NCBI RefSeq assembly: GCF_023746555.1
Contig: NZ_CP098755.1
Coordinates: forward strand, 5,543,001 to 5,607,000
Length of the DNA stretch: 64,000 nt
Reading direction: 5' to 3'
From: Brevibacillus ruminantium
Lineage (GTDB): Bacteria; Bacillota; Bacilli; Brevibacillales; Brevibacillaceae
In this document: positions 25,219-32,856 of the stretch, one piece after another
How positions within the stretch are numbered: the first letter of the stretch is position 1
How the letters are laid out: each line of letters opens with the position of its first letter
Notes under the pieces: generated by a model
Told to the model about the DNA's origin: nothing
Databases searched by the model: none
What the model saw: the letters and a program-made list of their open reading frames with translations, nothing else
Translations under genes and position numbers: made by a program

Positions 25219-26505
25219 ATGCTTAAAGTATTTATTAGCCACTCTCATGATGAAAAAGACTTGGCTCTAGCGTGGCAAACTTTACTAGATCATGTATCTC
25301 AAGGAGCTATTGAGGTCTGGCTTTCTAGTGATACAAAGCCCTCCGGGGGAATGAAAATAGGCGCAGAGTGGCGTGACAGTATTTACGAAAAGCTATCTGC
25401 GGCTGATTATGTGATTGCAATCATTAGTCCAAGAAGTATAGAGAGACCATGGATTCTGTGGGAATGTGGCGTTGCTAGTGGGACAAATAAAGAGAGAGGA
25501 TTAATACCTGTGGTATACTCTATGCCTCTTTCAGATTTTGAAGGACCTTTATCATCCTATCAAGCGTATTCTGGAGAAGAAAAAGATAGAATTATTGAAA
25601 TATGTGAAAGATTGCTTGTAGAGGCTAAACTAACACCCAAAAAACAGTATTGGGAACCGATTTTAGACACATACATTGGTTCGGTGCGTCTACATAGGCC
25701 ACCTCGTAATGCTGGTCCGACGGCCGTTTCTATTTGGATGCGAAGAGTCGAATCTTACTTAAATTCTGGTAGGATTTCGGAACTTCCATCGTTAGTAGAT
25801 TCTATGTATTCTTCATTGGGAACAGATAGTGCTGTAGATGTACAAATTCATGAGTTGTTAAGCCAAGTATTTTTGGAGACGAAAAATTACGGAATGGCAT
25901 TTAATGAAGTTATGAAGGCTCTTGAAATTTTGCCAGACGATCTGGGGCTACTTCATAGGAAAGTTCTCATTTTGCTTGAACAGGGAGAGCATGGCCAGGC
26001 AAAAGAAAGTTTAGATTTTATTTATCGTGATTTCCCTGATGCGAGATTTTTACCAGAAATAGCTGGTCTCGAAGGAAGATTACATAGAGAATTATTTGAA
26101 ACTACTGGTCGGAAAGAAGAACTCGAAATTGCAATTTCAGCCTATGAAGTAGCATATCAAAAAGATTCTTATAGTTATTATTGTGGTGTTAATGCTGTTA
26201 CCCTTAAATTACTTGCAGGAAGATTAGAAGAAGCGCGGGACTTAGCTGCAAACGTACTAAAAGTTTGTCATGATTTATTGACGCATGATAAAGTCTCCTT
26301 TTGGTTGGACTTTACAGTAGGTGAGTTGTTTCTTGTCCTTGGTAAATATGAAAATGCATTAGAATCGTATGGTATTGGTTTAAAGCGTAATCCATCGCCA
26401 AGGGAACGACAAAAAGAATCCGCATTAAAAGGGGTTCGACGTATTTTCACCAGCGCAGAGTTAGATACAAAATATCTTTCCAGTTTTGAAGGTATATTGA
26501 AGTAG
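25219..26505 (+). CDS. TIR-TPR protein, putative NADase sensor
   Basis: A 428-residue protein. Residues 1-135 are a TIR domain: LKVFISHSHDEKD, IEVWLSSD, SAADYVIAIISPRSIERP and the catalytic-position glutamate in WILWECGVASG. Residues about 205-420 are helical TPR-like repeats (for example YGMAFNEVMKALEILPDDLG and ENALESYGIGLKRNPSPRE). The start at 25219 fits GAGGTGAT upstream; the 25081 and 25210 starts are less well placed. Bacterial TIR domains hydrolyse or cyclise NAD on infection, and TPRs commonly mediate sensing or assembly. The SLATT gene follows after 53 bases and the ThsB-like gene 103 bases after that, suggesting one system. Confidence 0.82.
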   Translation: MLKVFISHSHDEKDLALAWQTLLDHVSQGAIEVWLSSDTKPSGGMKIGAEWRDSIYEKLSAADYVIAIISPRSIERPWILWECGVASGTNKERGLIPVVYSMPLSDFEGPLSSYQAYSGEEKDRIIEICERLLVEAKLTPKKQYWEPILDTYIGSVRLHRPPRNAGPTAVSIWMRRVESYLNSGRISELPSLVDSMYSSLGTDSAVDVQIHELLSQVFLETKNYGMAFNEVMKALEILPDDLGLLHRKVLILLEQGEHGQAKESLDFIYRDFPDARFLPEIAGLEGRLHRELFETTGRKEELEIAISAYEVAYQKDSYSYYCGVNAVTLKLLAGRLEEARDLAANVLKVCHDLLTHDKVSFWLDFTVGELFLVLGKYENALESYGIGLKRNPSPRERQKESALKGVRRIFTSAELDTKYLSSFEGILK

Positions 26506-26558
26506 GCGGTGGAAAATGAAGTCCATAGATGTTTCGACTCATAATCCTAGGTGCAATC

Positions 26559-27020
26559 ATGAGTGGATTTAGTGAAAACACAACTATGTCTCCAAGTGAA
26601 TACATCAAAATGCGCTTAGACGAACAAATAGATTGGTATGACAATAAAAGTACTCATGCTCGTAAAATTTATAAAAGGTTGCAAACTTGGGAAATCATCT
26701 TTGCCGCAGTCATTCCTCTTTTGAGTGGATATGTTTCTAATCACTGGTTAGTTCCGTTTGCAATAGCTCTGATAGGCTCAATAATTGTCATTATTGCATC
26801 TATTACTAGACTAGGAGGTTATCACGAAAATTGGATGCAGTATCGAGCTACTTGTGAATTGCTTAGGCATGAAAAGTACCTCTATCTTACCGGTACTACT
26901 CCGTACGAAGAACGCTCCTTCCATTTGTTGGTTGAAAGGGTGGAAAGCATCATATCATCAGAAAATATTAATTGGTCACAACTCGCATCCTCTAGTTCTA
27001 ACAAGAATAAACCAAATTAA
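26559..27020 (+). CDS. SLATT-domain (DUF4231) membrane protein
   Basis: A 153-residue membrane protein with two adjacent transmembrane helices (about residues 48-63 and 69-88: FAAVIPLLSGYV and VPFAIALIGSIIVIIASI) followed by a conserved cytosolic part (ENWMQYRATCELLRHEKYLY). This is the SLATT/DUF4231 layout, predicted to form pores as an effector in nucleotide-signalled immune systems. The start at 26559 follows AGGTG. It lies between two TIR genes, so a TIR-made NAD derivative opening this channel is an attractive inference, parallel to TM-containing effectors of Thoeris-like systems, but unproven. Confidence 0.8.
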   Translation: MSGFSENTTMSPSEYIKMRLDEQIDWYDNKSTHARKIYKRLQTWEIIFAAVIPLLSGYVSNHWLVPFAIALIGSIIVIIASITRLGGYHENWMQYRATCELLRHEKYLYLTGTTPYEERSFHLLVERVESIISSENINWSQLASSSSNKNKPN

Positions 27021-27123
27021 CTTTGAATGAATTATTATGTTACTATTTGAAATAATTTTCGATTTGAGACGAACTTTTCCCTTTGTCAGTATAATTCCAT
27101 ATTAAAAGGAGTGTAAGTAGATT

Positions 27124-27540
27124 ATGAAGACATATAACATTTTTATCAGCCATGCTTGGAAATACACAGAACATTATAACAAAGTAGTTCAATGGCTTAA
27201 TGAAGCTCAATCTGAAGGAAAGTTTAACTGGAAAAACTATTCAGTTCCAGAACATGATCCATTAATTGATCCTAATACATCGAGTGGAAAGACTAAGCTG
27301 AAAAATGCACTTGACGCTCAAATCAAACCAGCATCTATTGTAATTATTTTAGCAGGTATGTATGCTGCACATAGTGATTGGATTGATTTTGAAATCGACA
27401 CTGCAGTATCCTACGAGAAATACATAATCGGTGTTAAACCATGGGGACAAGAGCGAATTCCTACAAAAGTCTCTAATAATGCAGACATCATGGTCGGTTG
27501 GAATAAAAGTTCTGTTGTTGACGCAGTTGCAGCAAGATAA
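27124..27540 (+). CDS. ThsB-like TIR protein (DUF1863/MTH538 family)
   Basis: A 138-residue single-domain TIR-like protein of the ThsB type: YNIFISHAWKYTEHYNKVVQ at the start, a long insert with HDPLIDP, SIVIILAGMY and a catalytic-position glutamate in DWIDFEIDTAV, then IIGVKPWG. ThsB proteins of Thoeris make cyclic ADP-ribose isomers after phage recognition. No ThsA-like SIR2/SLOG or Macro-TM effector is in the window; the SLATT gene 103 bases upstream is the only candidate effector. AAAGGAG precedes the ATG, and a TATAAT at 27090-27095 may give it its own promoter. Confidence 0.85.
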   Translation: MKTYNIFISHAWKYTEHYNKVVQWLNEAQSEGKFNWKNYSVPEHDPLIDPNTSSGKTKLKNALDAQIKPASIVIILAGMYAAHSDWIDFEIDTAVSYEKYIIGVKPWGQERIPTKVSNNADIMVGWNKSSVVDAVAAR

Positions 27541-27652
27541 ACTTTTTATTCAATATAGGAACCCCCACAGCCTTAAACGCTAGCAGGGATTCTTCATTTA
27601 CTATTATGATGTAAGACGGCTTATAGTCATAGTTCCTCAAAATGACGCGGCG

Positions 27653-27692
27653 AAAAAAATCAGGCCCATTTTTCCGGGACCTGATTTTTTTT
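27653..27692 (-). terminator. Bidirectional terminator at the SMC-like remnant
   Basis: ATCAGG (27659-27664) with CCTGAT (27680-27685) plus an inner CCC/GGG pair forms a stem flanked by A7 and T8. It overlaps the stop region of the SMC-like remnant and can also end the ThsB-like transcript from the other side. Confidence 0.8.
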
Positions 27693-28410
27693 ATTTCTTT
27701 ACATAACCGGCTTCTAACTGATACGTTAGGTGCATTGGATTAAGCGACATCACATCCATACCGTACACGTTTCTTCCTTTTAGACTATAACAGGTTGGGA
27801 AATTCGATAAAATTTCATCCGCGCGGTGAGCTGTAAAACATATTAATTTTACTTGATTCTTTTCGGCCACTTCGAAAATCGGTTTTAGGATATGACCGGA
27901 AGAAGCTTTGCCAAACGGGTTGTCCGCAACAATGGTTTTGAAGACATTATATTTGCCGTCCGCTTGTTTCCGTACGTGATTGACCATGATCATATACATG
28001 GTCAAATACACTGCGTACTGCTCTCCACCTGACCAATTATGAACCTTGTCCCACTCCTCGTATTCGTCACCTTTTGGTACGATAATGTCCTCTTTTCTTG
28101 GTTTAAAGGCGGTAATTTTGCAAGACGAAAGAGGGGCGACTTGATTTACGAGATTCCGAGTGCTAAGGCTCTCTTCGATATACCGCCTTCTCTTTTCGAT
28201 ATCTTCTTTTGTTTGAGCCTCTTCAATAACTTCGTCCAAGTGCTTGCGAATGGCTTCGCTAGGCTCCTCTACGTTCGACCAATCAATATTCACCCCGAGT
28301 TCAAAGCTTCGCCTGCAAGCAATGGCGAACATGTGCGCCCCGACTCCGACAAACTCTTTAATCTGTGAACCAATGTTCCATGGCGTTCGACTTCCAGGGA
28401 AATTAGCCCT
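27691..28410 (-). pseudogene. C-terminal remnant of a large SMC-like coiled-coil ATPase
   Basis: About 240 codons remain of a protein that would normally exceed 1000 residues. The ABC-type signature (WSGGEQYAVYLTMYMIMVNH) is followed by the Walker B-equivalent TIVADNPFGKASS and a switch region LICFTAH. Coding similarity extends upstream of the ATG at 28332 to about 28410 (PWNIGSQIKEFVGVGAHMFA); the frame ends at a stop at 28432. The Walker A half and coiled coil are gone. Such SMC-like ATPases accompany anti-plasmid and anti-phage systems, so it may be a remnant of one. Bases 28434-28665 hold nothing recognisable except the ribosome site of the next gene. Confidence 0.65.
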
Positions 28411-28665
28411 TTGGTGGTAGCGTCCCTTGCATCATCAGCATATACACCTCAAGTAGCCGGCCTGCACAGGAATATCCAGTCCAAGCCGCTCCATCCTTCA
28501 CTCCTCGAAGTCAGCGACACGTCCGGCACGGAAACTTTCTCCCGGTCAAATATCAAACTAAACACCTCTGACGAATCAAGATGCGACACAATCCATCAAA
28601 TATATGGATTATTTTCCTGCTTGGAAGTAATATATAACTAGAAAATCATATTAGGAGGTAGGGAC

Positions 28666-29358
28666 ATGGCTAGATGCACAGCTCCAGTAAATGGACATCG
28701 CTCAGCGAGTGCCGCAGCCAACTGCCCAGCGTGTGGTGGGCGTTATGGCCGCTATAGTGGCTACGGGTCGTACTCGCCTCCGTCTTACTCCCCGTCCCTG
28801 AGTGGGGACGGCCGAAGCAACGGCGGAGGTTCCGGCCGCAGTGCAAAGCCACACTGGTCGGGAGCAGGTTCGTCCGTGAGATACACGCCTGAAGAAGTTC
28901 GGGCACTCACACCAGTCCGCAACAGCGTCGAAAACCTAGCAAAGCTGCCTGACCTTAGGGACGTCTTCCTCTGCCATGCGTGGGACGACCGGCAAGGGGC
29001 CGCCAAGGAGCTGCACGATCTGCTTGAGTCACGTGGTGTCTCCGTCTGGTTCAGCGAGAAGGACGTTGGCCTCGGCATGCCGTTGCTTCGCGCCATCGAC
29101 AAGGGCTTGGCGAACTCGCGAATTGGGATTGTGCTGGTGACCCCTGCGCTGCTACGCCGCCTCCCAGCAGAGGGCATCGCCGACAAAGAACTTTCGGCAC
29201 TCCTCGCTCGTGAGCGGCTCGTTCCGATTGTGCACGAGACAACGTATGAAGCTCTCCGCGAAGTCAGTCCCTTGCTCGGATCACGAAGCGGCCTGGACAC
29301 TGCAGAAGAGCCAATGGCAGACGTCGCGGCCAAGCTCGCAGAGCTGGTCGCCCTCTAA
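28666..29358 (+). CDS. Zn-ribbon - TIR protein of actinobacterial character
   Basis: A 230-residue protein. The start holds a C-H-C-C cluster (RCTAPVNGHRSASAAANCPA-C) resembling a zinc ribbon; then comes a low-complexity Gly/Ser/Tyr linker (residues 25-70) and a TIR domain from about residue 97 (DVFLCHAWDDRQGAAKELHD, VSVWFSEKDVGLG, a catalytic-position Glu in IADKELSALL). AGGAGGT precedes the ATG. The gene is strikingly GC-rich against the AT-rich island, and the sequence strongly recalls a family widespread in Actinobacteria (from memory). Transfer from a high-GC organism is likely. It is complete, but its neighbours on both sides are broken. Confidence 0.85.
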   Translation: MARCTAPVNGHRSASAAANCPACGGRYGRYSGYGSYSPPSYSPSLSGDGRSNGGGSGRSAKPHWSGAGSSVRYTPEEVRALTPVRNSVENLAKLPDLRDVFLCHAWDDRQGAAKELHDLLESRGVSVWFSEKDVGLGMPLLRAIDKGLANSRIGIVLVTPALLRRLPAEGIADKELSALLARERLVPIVHETTYEALREVSPLLGSRSGLDTAEEPMADVAAKLAELVAL

Positions 29359-29551
29359 GCTCTGTTTGTCAACCCAGGTTTGCTATTCAGATGGGGCTGC
29401 TTGGACGCACTGCCGTTTGTCGGTTACTTGGCGAACGCGGTTGCACCAAGGTTAGTGAGCAGGTGATCTAACGTTCTAAAAGCGACTCCAAGCGACCCAG
29501 GAAAGCGACGTGACCGCTTTCCTGGGTGCCTGAGCCGCGGCGATAGGGTCT

Positions 29552-30807
29552 GCTCTGTCAAGGCAAAAGTGACTTTGATCATATTGAACCGTTTCGGGCG
29601 GATCACTTCTTTCCCTAGGCGCTTGGAATTTACCATGTTCCGTCATCCCGACACTCCGACAGCGTCTGTATTTAGCCGCTTCGTACAGCTACGATTGGCA
29701 GACGATCTTACTGGAAGAATCGGCCGACTTGATTCGTTCGCTTCAGACGCCACTCACTCCCGTTCAGGTAACCGATCGGCAAAGCAACCAGCAGTTTTGG
29801 TTGCCGCTGGATCTGGATGTCTCTCCGTTTGACAATAGCAAAACCCAAAAAAGGGGTCTTCCTTACGTATAAAAAGGTTGACGGTTACTCTCCCTTCTTC
29901 GCCTATCTCGGACAAGAAGGGTACGGCATCAATGTCAATTTGCGTGAAGGCAGCAAGCATGTGCAGAAAGAAGCAGACGCCTTCTTGTAGCAAAGCTTGG
30001 AACTGGCCAGACGGGCGACGAATCAACCACTCTTGGTACGCATGGACGCCGGTAATGACGCAATTGAAAACTTGAATGTCTGTCTGGATGCTAAGGTGGA
30101 CTTCATCATCAAGCGCAATTTACGCCGCGAATCGCCGGAGAGCTGGTTGGCGATTGCCAAGCAAGACGGCATGTGCTGTGAAGAGCGCGAAGGCAAGCGC
30201 GTCTATTTGGGCGCCATGATCTGGGAAGACAAAAAGCTTCTACGTCCCATTCGCGTTGTGTACCAAGTGATTGAGCGAACAATGGAGGCAGATGGTCAAA
30301 TCCTGCTGACGCCGAGCGTCGAAGCACAAGTGTTCTTTACGACTCTGCAATGTGCGCCCTCGCAGGCGATCCGTTTGTATCGCGATCATGCAACAAGCGA
30401 GCAATTCCATAGTGAGCTCAAAACAGATTTGAATCTGGAGAGATTACCTTCCGGCAAATTCGCCACCAACGATTTAGTGCTTTGCGCGGGCTTATTCGCG
30501 TATAACCTGCTCAGGGCAATTGGGCAAATTTCGCTGCAGGAACCCGACGCACCGGTGAAGGTAAAAGTGACGCGCCGCCGCGTGAGAACGGTTATTGAAA
30601 GCTTGATTTGGCTGGCCTCCCGCATGGTGAAACATGCCCGCGAGATTAAGTTGCGATTTGAATCCATAGTCCGTGGTTTCCAACGTTCTGACGCATTTAC
30701 ACCAAACTTTCGCATGGAACGAAGTACTTTCATAACCCTCCGGAGTGCCCTTTGCGTGGCGCGCTCTGTTTGAATCTGCTCCCTACCGCGTTTGGTGCTG
30801 ACAGAGC
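29552..30807 (+). mobile_element. Decayed IS1380-type insertion sequence
   Basis: GCTCTGTCA at 29552-29560 and TGACAGAGC at 30799-30807 are inverted and bracket a broken DDE transposase of IS1380 type. They are the best candidates for inner parts of the terminal repeats; a target-site duplication was not identified. The 29359-29551 gap before it holds a CAGGAAAGCG/CGCTTTCCTG hairpin and no gene. Confidence 0.6.
29590..30772 (+). pseudogene. IS1380-type transposase, broken by frameshifts and a stop
   Basis: Parts of one transposase appear in different frames: RHPDTPT then LRQRLYLAASYSYDWQTILL near 29641-29710, DVSPFDNS, KKVDGYSPFFAYLGQEGYG (second catalytic region) near 29873-29935, an in-frame stop near 29988, and then an intact 258-codon stretch from 29997 with VRMDAGNDAIENLNVC, DFIIKRNLRRES and YRDHATSEQFHSELKTDLNL, the latter carrying the IS1380 catalytic Glu. 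At least two frameshifts and one stop are needed to link them, so it is inactive. Confidence 0.8.
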
Positions 30808-30874
30808 GCCTCACTCCCCTCTGTTTCCACATAATGGGCGTATAAAGGCCGGGACGCTGCTCTTTTTCACGGAT

Positions 30875-31264
30875 TCAGGTAAATTGTTTTACTGGTTCGG
30901 GATCAATGTGAAATGTCGATTTATCACTTACATACTTTAGATTGAGTTTTTTGAGTTCAGCAACTTCATCAGATTTTAGATACTCCCATGATTCCTTTAC
31001 CATATTATCCCATGAAGACGAAATCTTTATAATCACCTGGGTAGTAAAATAATCAAACTTATGTAGTGCCTCACCAATACTTGCAATGTTTAAAGCAAGT
31101 GCTAGTACGTGCTCATGTGGAGGCAGTTCAGAGCGCCCTGCGCCTTCCCCAACGTACCACTTAGCTGATGATATTGCGAACTCTAGACTGCATAATAGTT
31201 GTAATAATGAAACGAGTGTGGCATCGGTAGAATCTAATTTATCAGCTGTAATCGTCCACTTCAT
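30875..31264 (-). CDS. Small helical protein of unknown function
   Basis: A 129-residue soluble, mostly helical protein (MKWTITADKLDSTDATLVSL and on). The ATG at 31264 is preferred because AAAGGTGA lies 7 bases upstream and would be buried if the GTG at 31276 were used. I do not recognise it. It ends about 70 bases from the decayed IS1380 element, so its 3' end could be altered. It is the first gene downstream of rlmH. The stretch 31277-31505 holds nothing recognisable. Confidence 0.5.
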   Translation of the reverse strand: MKWTITADKLDSTDATLVSLLQLLCSLEFAISSAKWYVGEGAGRSELPPHEHVLALALNIASIGEALHKFDYFTTQVIIKISSSWDNMVKESWEYLKSDEVAELKKLNLKYVSDKSTFHIDPEPVKQFT

Positions 31265-31505
31265 TTGAGCACTCACCTTTCATATCTTTTTGCAATCATT
31301 TCCTATAACGTCTCTAATATTCATGACGCCCCACCACCTTAAATCCCGAAGTAACTAGCCGCGATACGGTAAGATGATGCGGATTAGCCCGGCTGAATAT
31401 GCCTCTCTGTATCTGAGTAGTTCCAAACGAAGTCACTTCAAATTCTGGCCGGCACCTTCCTCCATTATTCCTGCGGATTCTATACTCCCCTTGACACTTA
31501 AATTT

Positions 31506-31530
31506 TTCGCCGTCACTTGTGATACGGTTC
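31506..31530 (-). repeat. att-like repeat C: native rlmH 3' end
   Basis: Minus-strand reading covers the E-P-Y-H-K-stop codons of rlmH (GAACCGTATCACAAGTGACG). TATCACAAGTGA matches the published staphylococcal SCC att core TATCAYAARTGA. Copies lie at 19408-19431 and 1156-1179. Confidence 0.75.
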
Positions 31531-31992
31531 CCCCCGCCCAATCCGAAACGCCCGATAAACCTGCTCCACCAGCATCAACCTTACCAACTGATGCGGAAAC
31601 GTCATTTTAGAGAAAGACAACTGCGCATCCGCCCGCTTCAGCACCTCACCAGCCAGCCCCAGCGATCCCCCGATCACAAACGCCACCTGGCTGCGCCCAT
31701 GCAAAGCCAGCTTGTCCATCTCGGCCGACAGCTTCTCCGACGACCACATCTGCCCGTCGATCGCAAGCGCGATCACATAATGATCCTGCTTGATGTGAGC
31801 GAGGATGCGCTCGCCCTCCTTGCGCTTGACCTGTTCCATCTCGCTCGCGCTCAGCTCTTCCGGCGCTTTCTCGTCGCTGACCTCCACGATCTGCAGCTTG
31901 CAATACGCCGACAGGCGCTTGGTGTATTCCGCGATCCCTTCCCGCAGGTATTTCTCTTTCAGCTTGCCCACCGTCACGATTGTAATCTGCAC
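31513..31992 (-). CDS. rlmH: 23S rRNA (pseudouridine1915-N3)-methyltransferase
   Basis: A 159-residue SPOUT methyltransferase that methylates pseudouridine 1915 in helix 69 of 23S rRNA on assembled 70S ribosomes. SAM-knot features are intact: [18 protein letters not shown] and the C-terminal [20 protein letters not shown] with RGEPYHK. The start is the GTG at 31992 ([13 protein letters not shown]), giving the family length; the longer frame to 32133 runs antisense-like through the upstream gene and is rejected. It follows the CxxH/CxxC gene by 4 bases. Its last codons are the presumed SCC-like insertion site, and the reading frame is preserved after insertion. Confidence 0.97.
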   Translation of the reverse strand: MQITIVTVGKLKEKYLREGIAEYTKRLSAYCKLQIVEVSDEKAPEELSASEMEQVKRKEGERILAHIKQDHYVIALAIDGQMWSSEKLSAEMDKLALHGRSQVAFVIGGSLGLAGEVLKRADAQLSFSKMTFPHQLVRLMLVEQVYRAFRIGRGEPYHK

Positions 31993-31996
31993 GCCC

Positions 31997-32239
31997 TTAC
32001 ATTCCTTTCTCGCGCAACAACGCAATGTCGGCCGGAGCTCCGCACTCGCGGCAGCGCTTGTCCAGCGTCTCGTCCTCGACGGAAGCGGCGCGGTACGTAT
32101 CCGGCGCAGCCTCAAACTCATCCACATACTCATCTATCTGCGTATCCGCATGCTCCATGCAGGCAAAGCGCACCGGATGCTCCGGGTGCAGCACTATGTC
32201 CTTGCCATCGATGCGAATCGTTTTTTCCTTCTTGTCCAT
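31997..32239 (-). CDS. CxxH/CxxC protein (BA_5709 family)
   Basis: An 80-residue protein with CMEH near residue 27 and CREC near residue 63, matching the CxxH/CxxC family found beside rlmH in Bacillus. The four residues could bind a zinc ion. The function is unknown. It is cotranscribed with rlmH, which begins 4 bases after its stop. Upstream, 32240-32606 has no other gene. Confidence 0.85.
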   Translation of the reverse strand: MDKKEKTIRIDGKDIVLHPEHPVRFACMEHADTQIDEYVDEFEAAPDTYRAASVEDETLDKRCRECGAPADIALLREKGM

Positions 32240-32542
32240 TATGTAAATCGTCCTTTCCGTACCTGTTTGTCGTCCTTATTCTACCCCAGAATGCCCCATT
32301 TTCAAATGGTGCGGGGGCTGCGCTTCACATGTCCTTCCCCATTGGAAAAAGAGCGTTCCCCGGCATATGCACCCGAGAATATCATGGGTGGCCGAATTAT
32401 GCGCGAGATGAAGCTTTGATTACACAGACATTGCCCTTGAGCGACAGCTCATTACGCCCCCTTAAGTAATTGGCAAACAGCTCTAATTAACCATTACTCT
32501 CCCTGGACCAGCAGTAATCTCACACCCATAAAAACACGTCTC

Positions 32543-32574
32543 GGAATGCTTTCCCACCCCTCCAGCAAATACTA
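32543..32574 (+). promoter_or_regulatory. Candidate forespore (sigma-G-like) promoter of sspH
   Basis: GGAATG (32543-32548) and AATACTA (32568-32574) are spaced roughly as in sigma-G promoters and resemble TGAATA and CATACTA with mismatches. They end 32 bases upstream of the sspH start. The match is imperfect, and the call leans on the known sporulation control of this gene family. Confidence 0.35.
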
Positions 32575-32606
32575 CTTGGGACAAACAACGCGAGGAGGTC
32601 TGTACA

Positions 32607-32789
32607 GTGAACAAGCAGCGCGCCAAGGAGATCGCGGCTTCCCCCGTCATGGCAAATGTCACCTTGGATAGGGTGCCTGTCTATATCCAGCACGTGGACG
32701 ACGAAACCGACATGGCCAGAGTCTATCCGCTGGACGAGCCAGAACGAGAACAAAGCGTTCCCGTAGACAGCCTGGTAGAGCATCACTAA
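32607..32789 (+). CDS. sspH: H-type small acid-soluble spore protein
   Basis: A 60-residue protein matching the SspH family: NKQRAKEIAASP at the start, VPVYIQHVDDETDMARVYPL in the middle and SVPVDSLVEHH at the end. GAGGAGG lies about 12 bases before the GTG start. H-type SASPs are minor spore-core proteins made in the forespore. It is monocistronic with a strong terminator directly after it, and supports the organism being a spore former. Confidence 0.93.
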   Translation: MNKQRAKEIAASPVMANVTLDRVPVYIQHVDDETDMARVYPLDEPEREQSVPVDSLVEHH

Positions 32790-32834
32790 AAAACATCCCG
32801 TTCCACTACATAACAGTGGGTCGGGATGTTTTTT
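32788..32834. terminator. Bidirectional terminator between sspH and the 32857 gene
   Basis: A perfect 13-bp stem (AAAAAACATCCCG at 32788-32800 with 32822-32834) with an inner CCACT/AGTGG pairing serves both convergent genes. Confidence 0.93.
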
Positions 32835-32856
32835 CCGTTGTCATTCTTTTTGTCCT

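Larger units (their letters stand above)
19408..31530. mobile_element. Inner SCC-like cassette (TIR-rich defence island)
   Basis: About 12.1 kb lies between att-like copy B and the native rlmH terminus (copy C). It contains a DUF5677-like/ATPase pair, five TIR or SEFIR-type domains in four genes, a SLATT protein, a broken SMC-like gene and IS debris, and no housekeeping gene. The position directly downstream of rlmH is the defining SCC location. No ccr recombinase is present. Confidence 0.55.

Noticed and set aside
25219-27540. Calling the TIR genes a standard Thoeris system
   Set aside because: No ThsA-like SIR2/SLOG or Macro effector is present, so only a Thoeris-like label is justified.
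28785-29333. 182-codon minus-strand frame inside the Zn-ribbon TIR gene
   Set aside because: It arises from the high GC content of the TIR gene on the other strand.
31330-31365. GATACGGT near the rlmH end as a further att copy
   Set aside because: Only eight bases agree with the repeat and the core ACTTGTG is absent.
31519-32469. 316-codon plus-strand frame opposite rlmH and the CxxH/CxxC gene
   Set aside because: It is a His/Arg/Pro-rich artefact of GC-rich antisense codons over two conserved genes.
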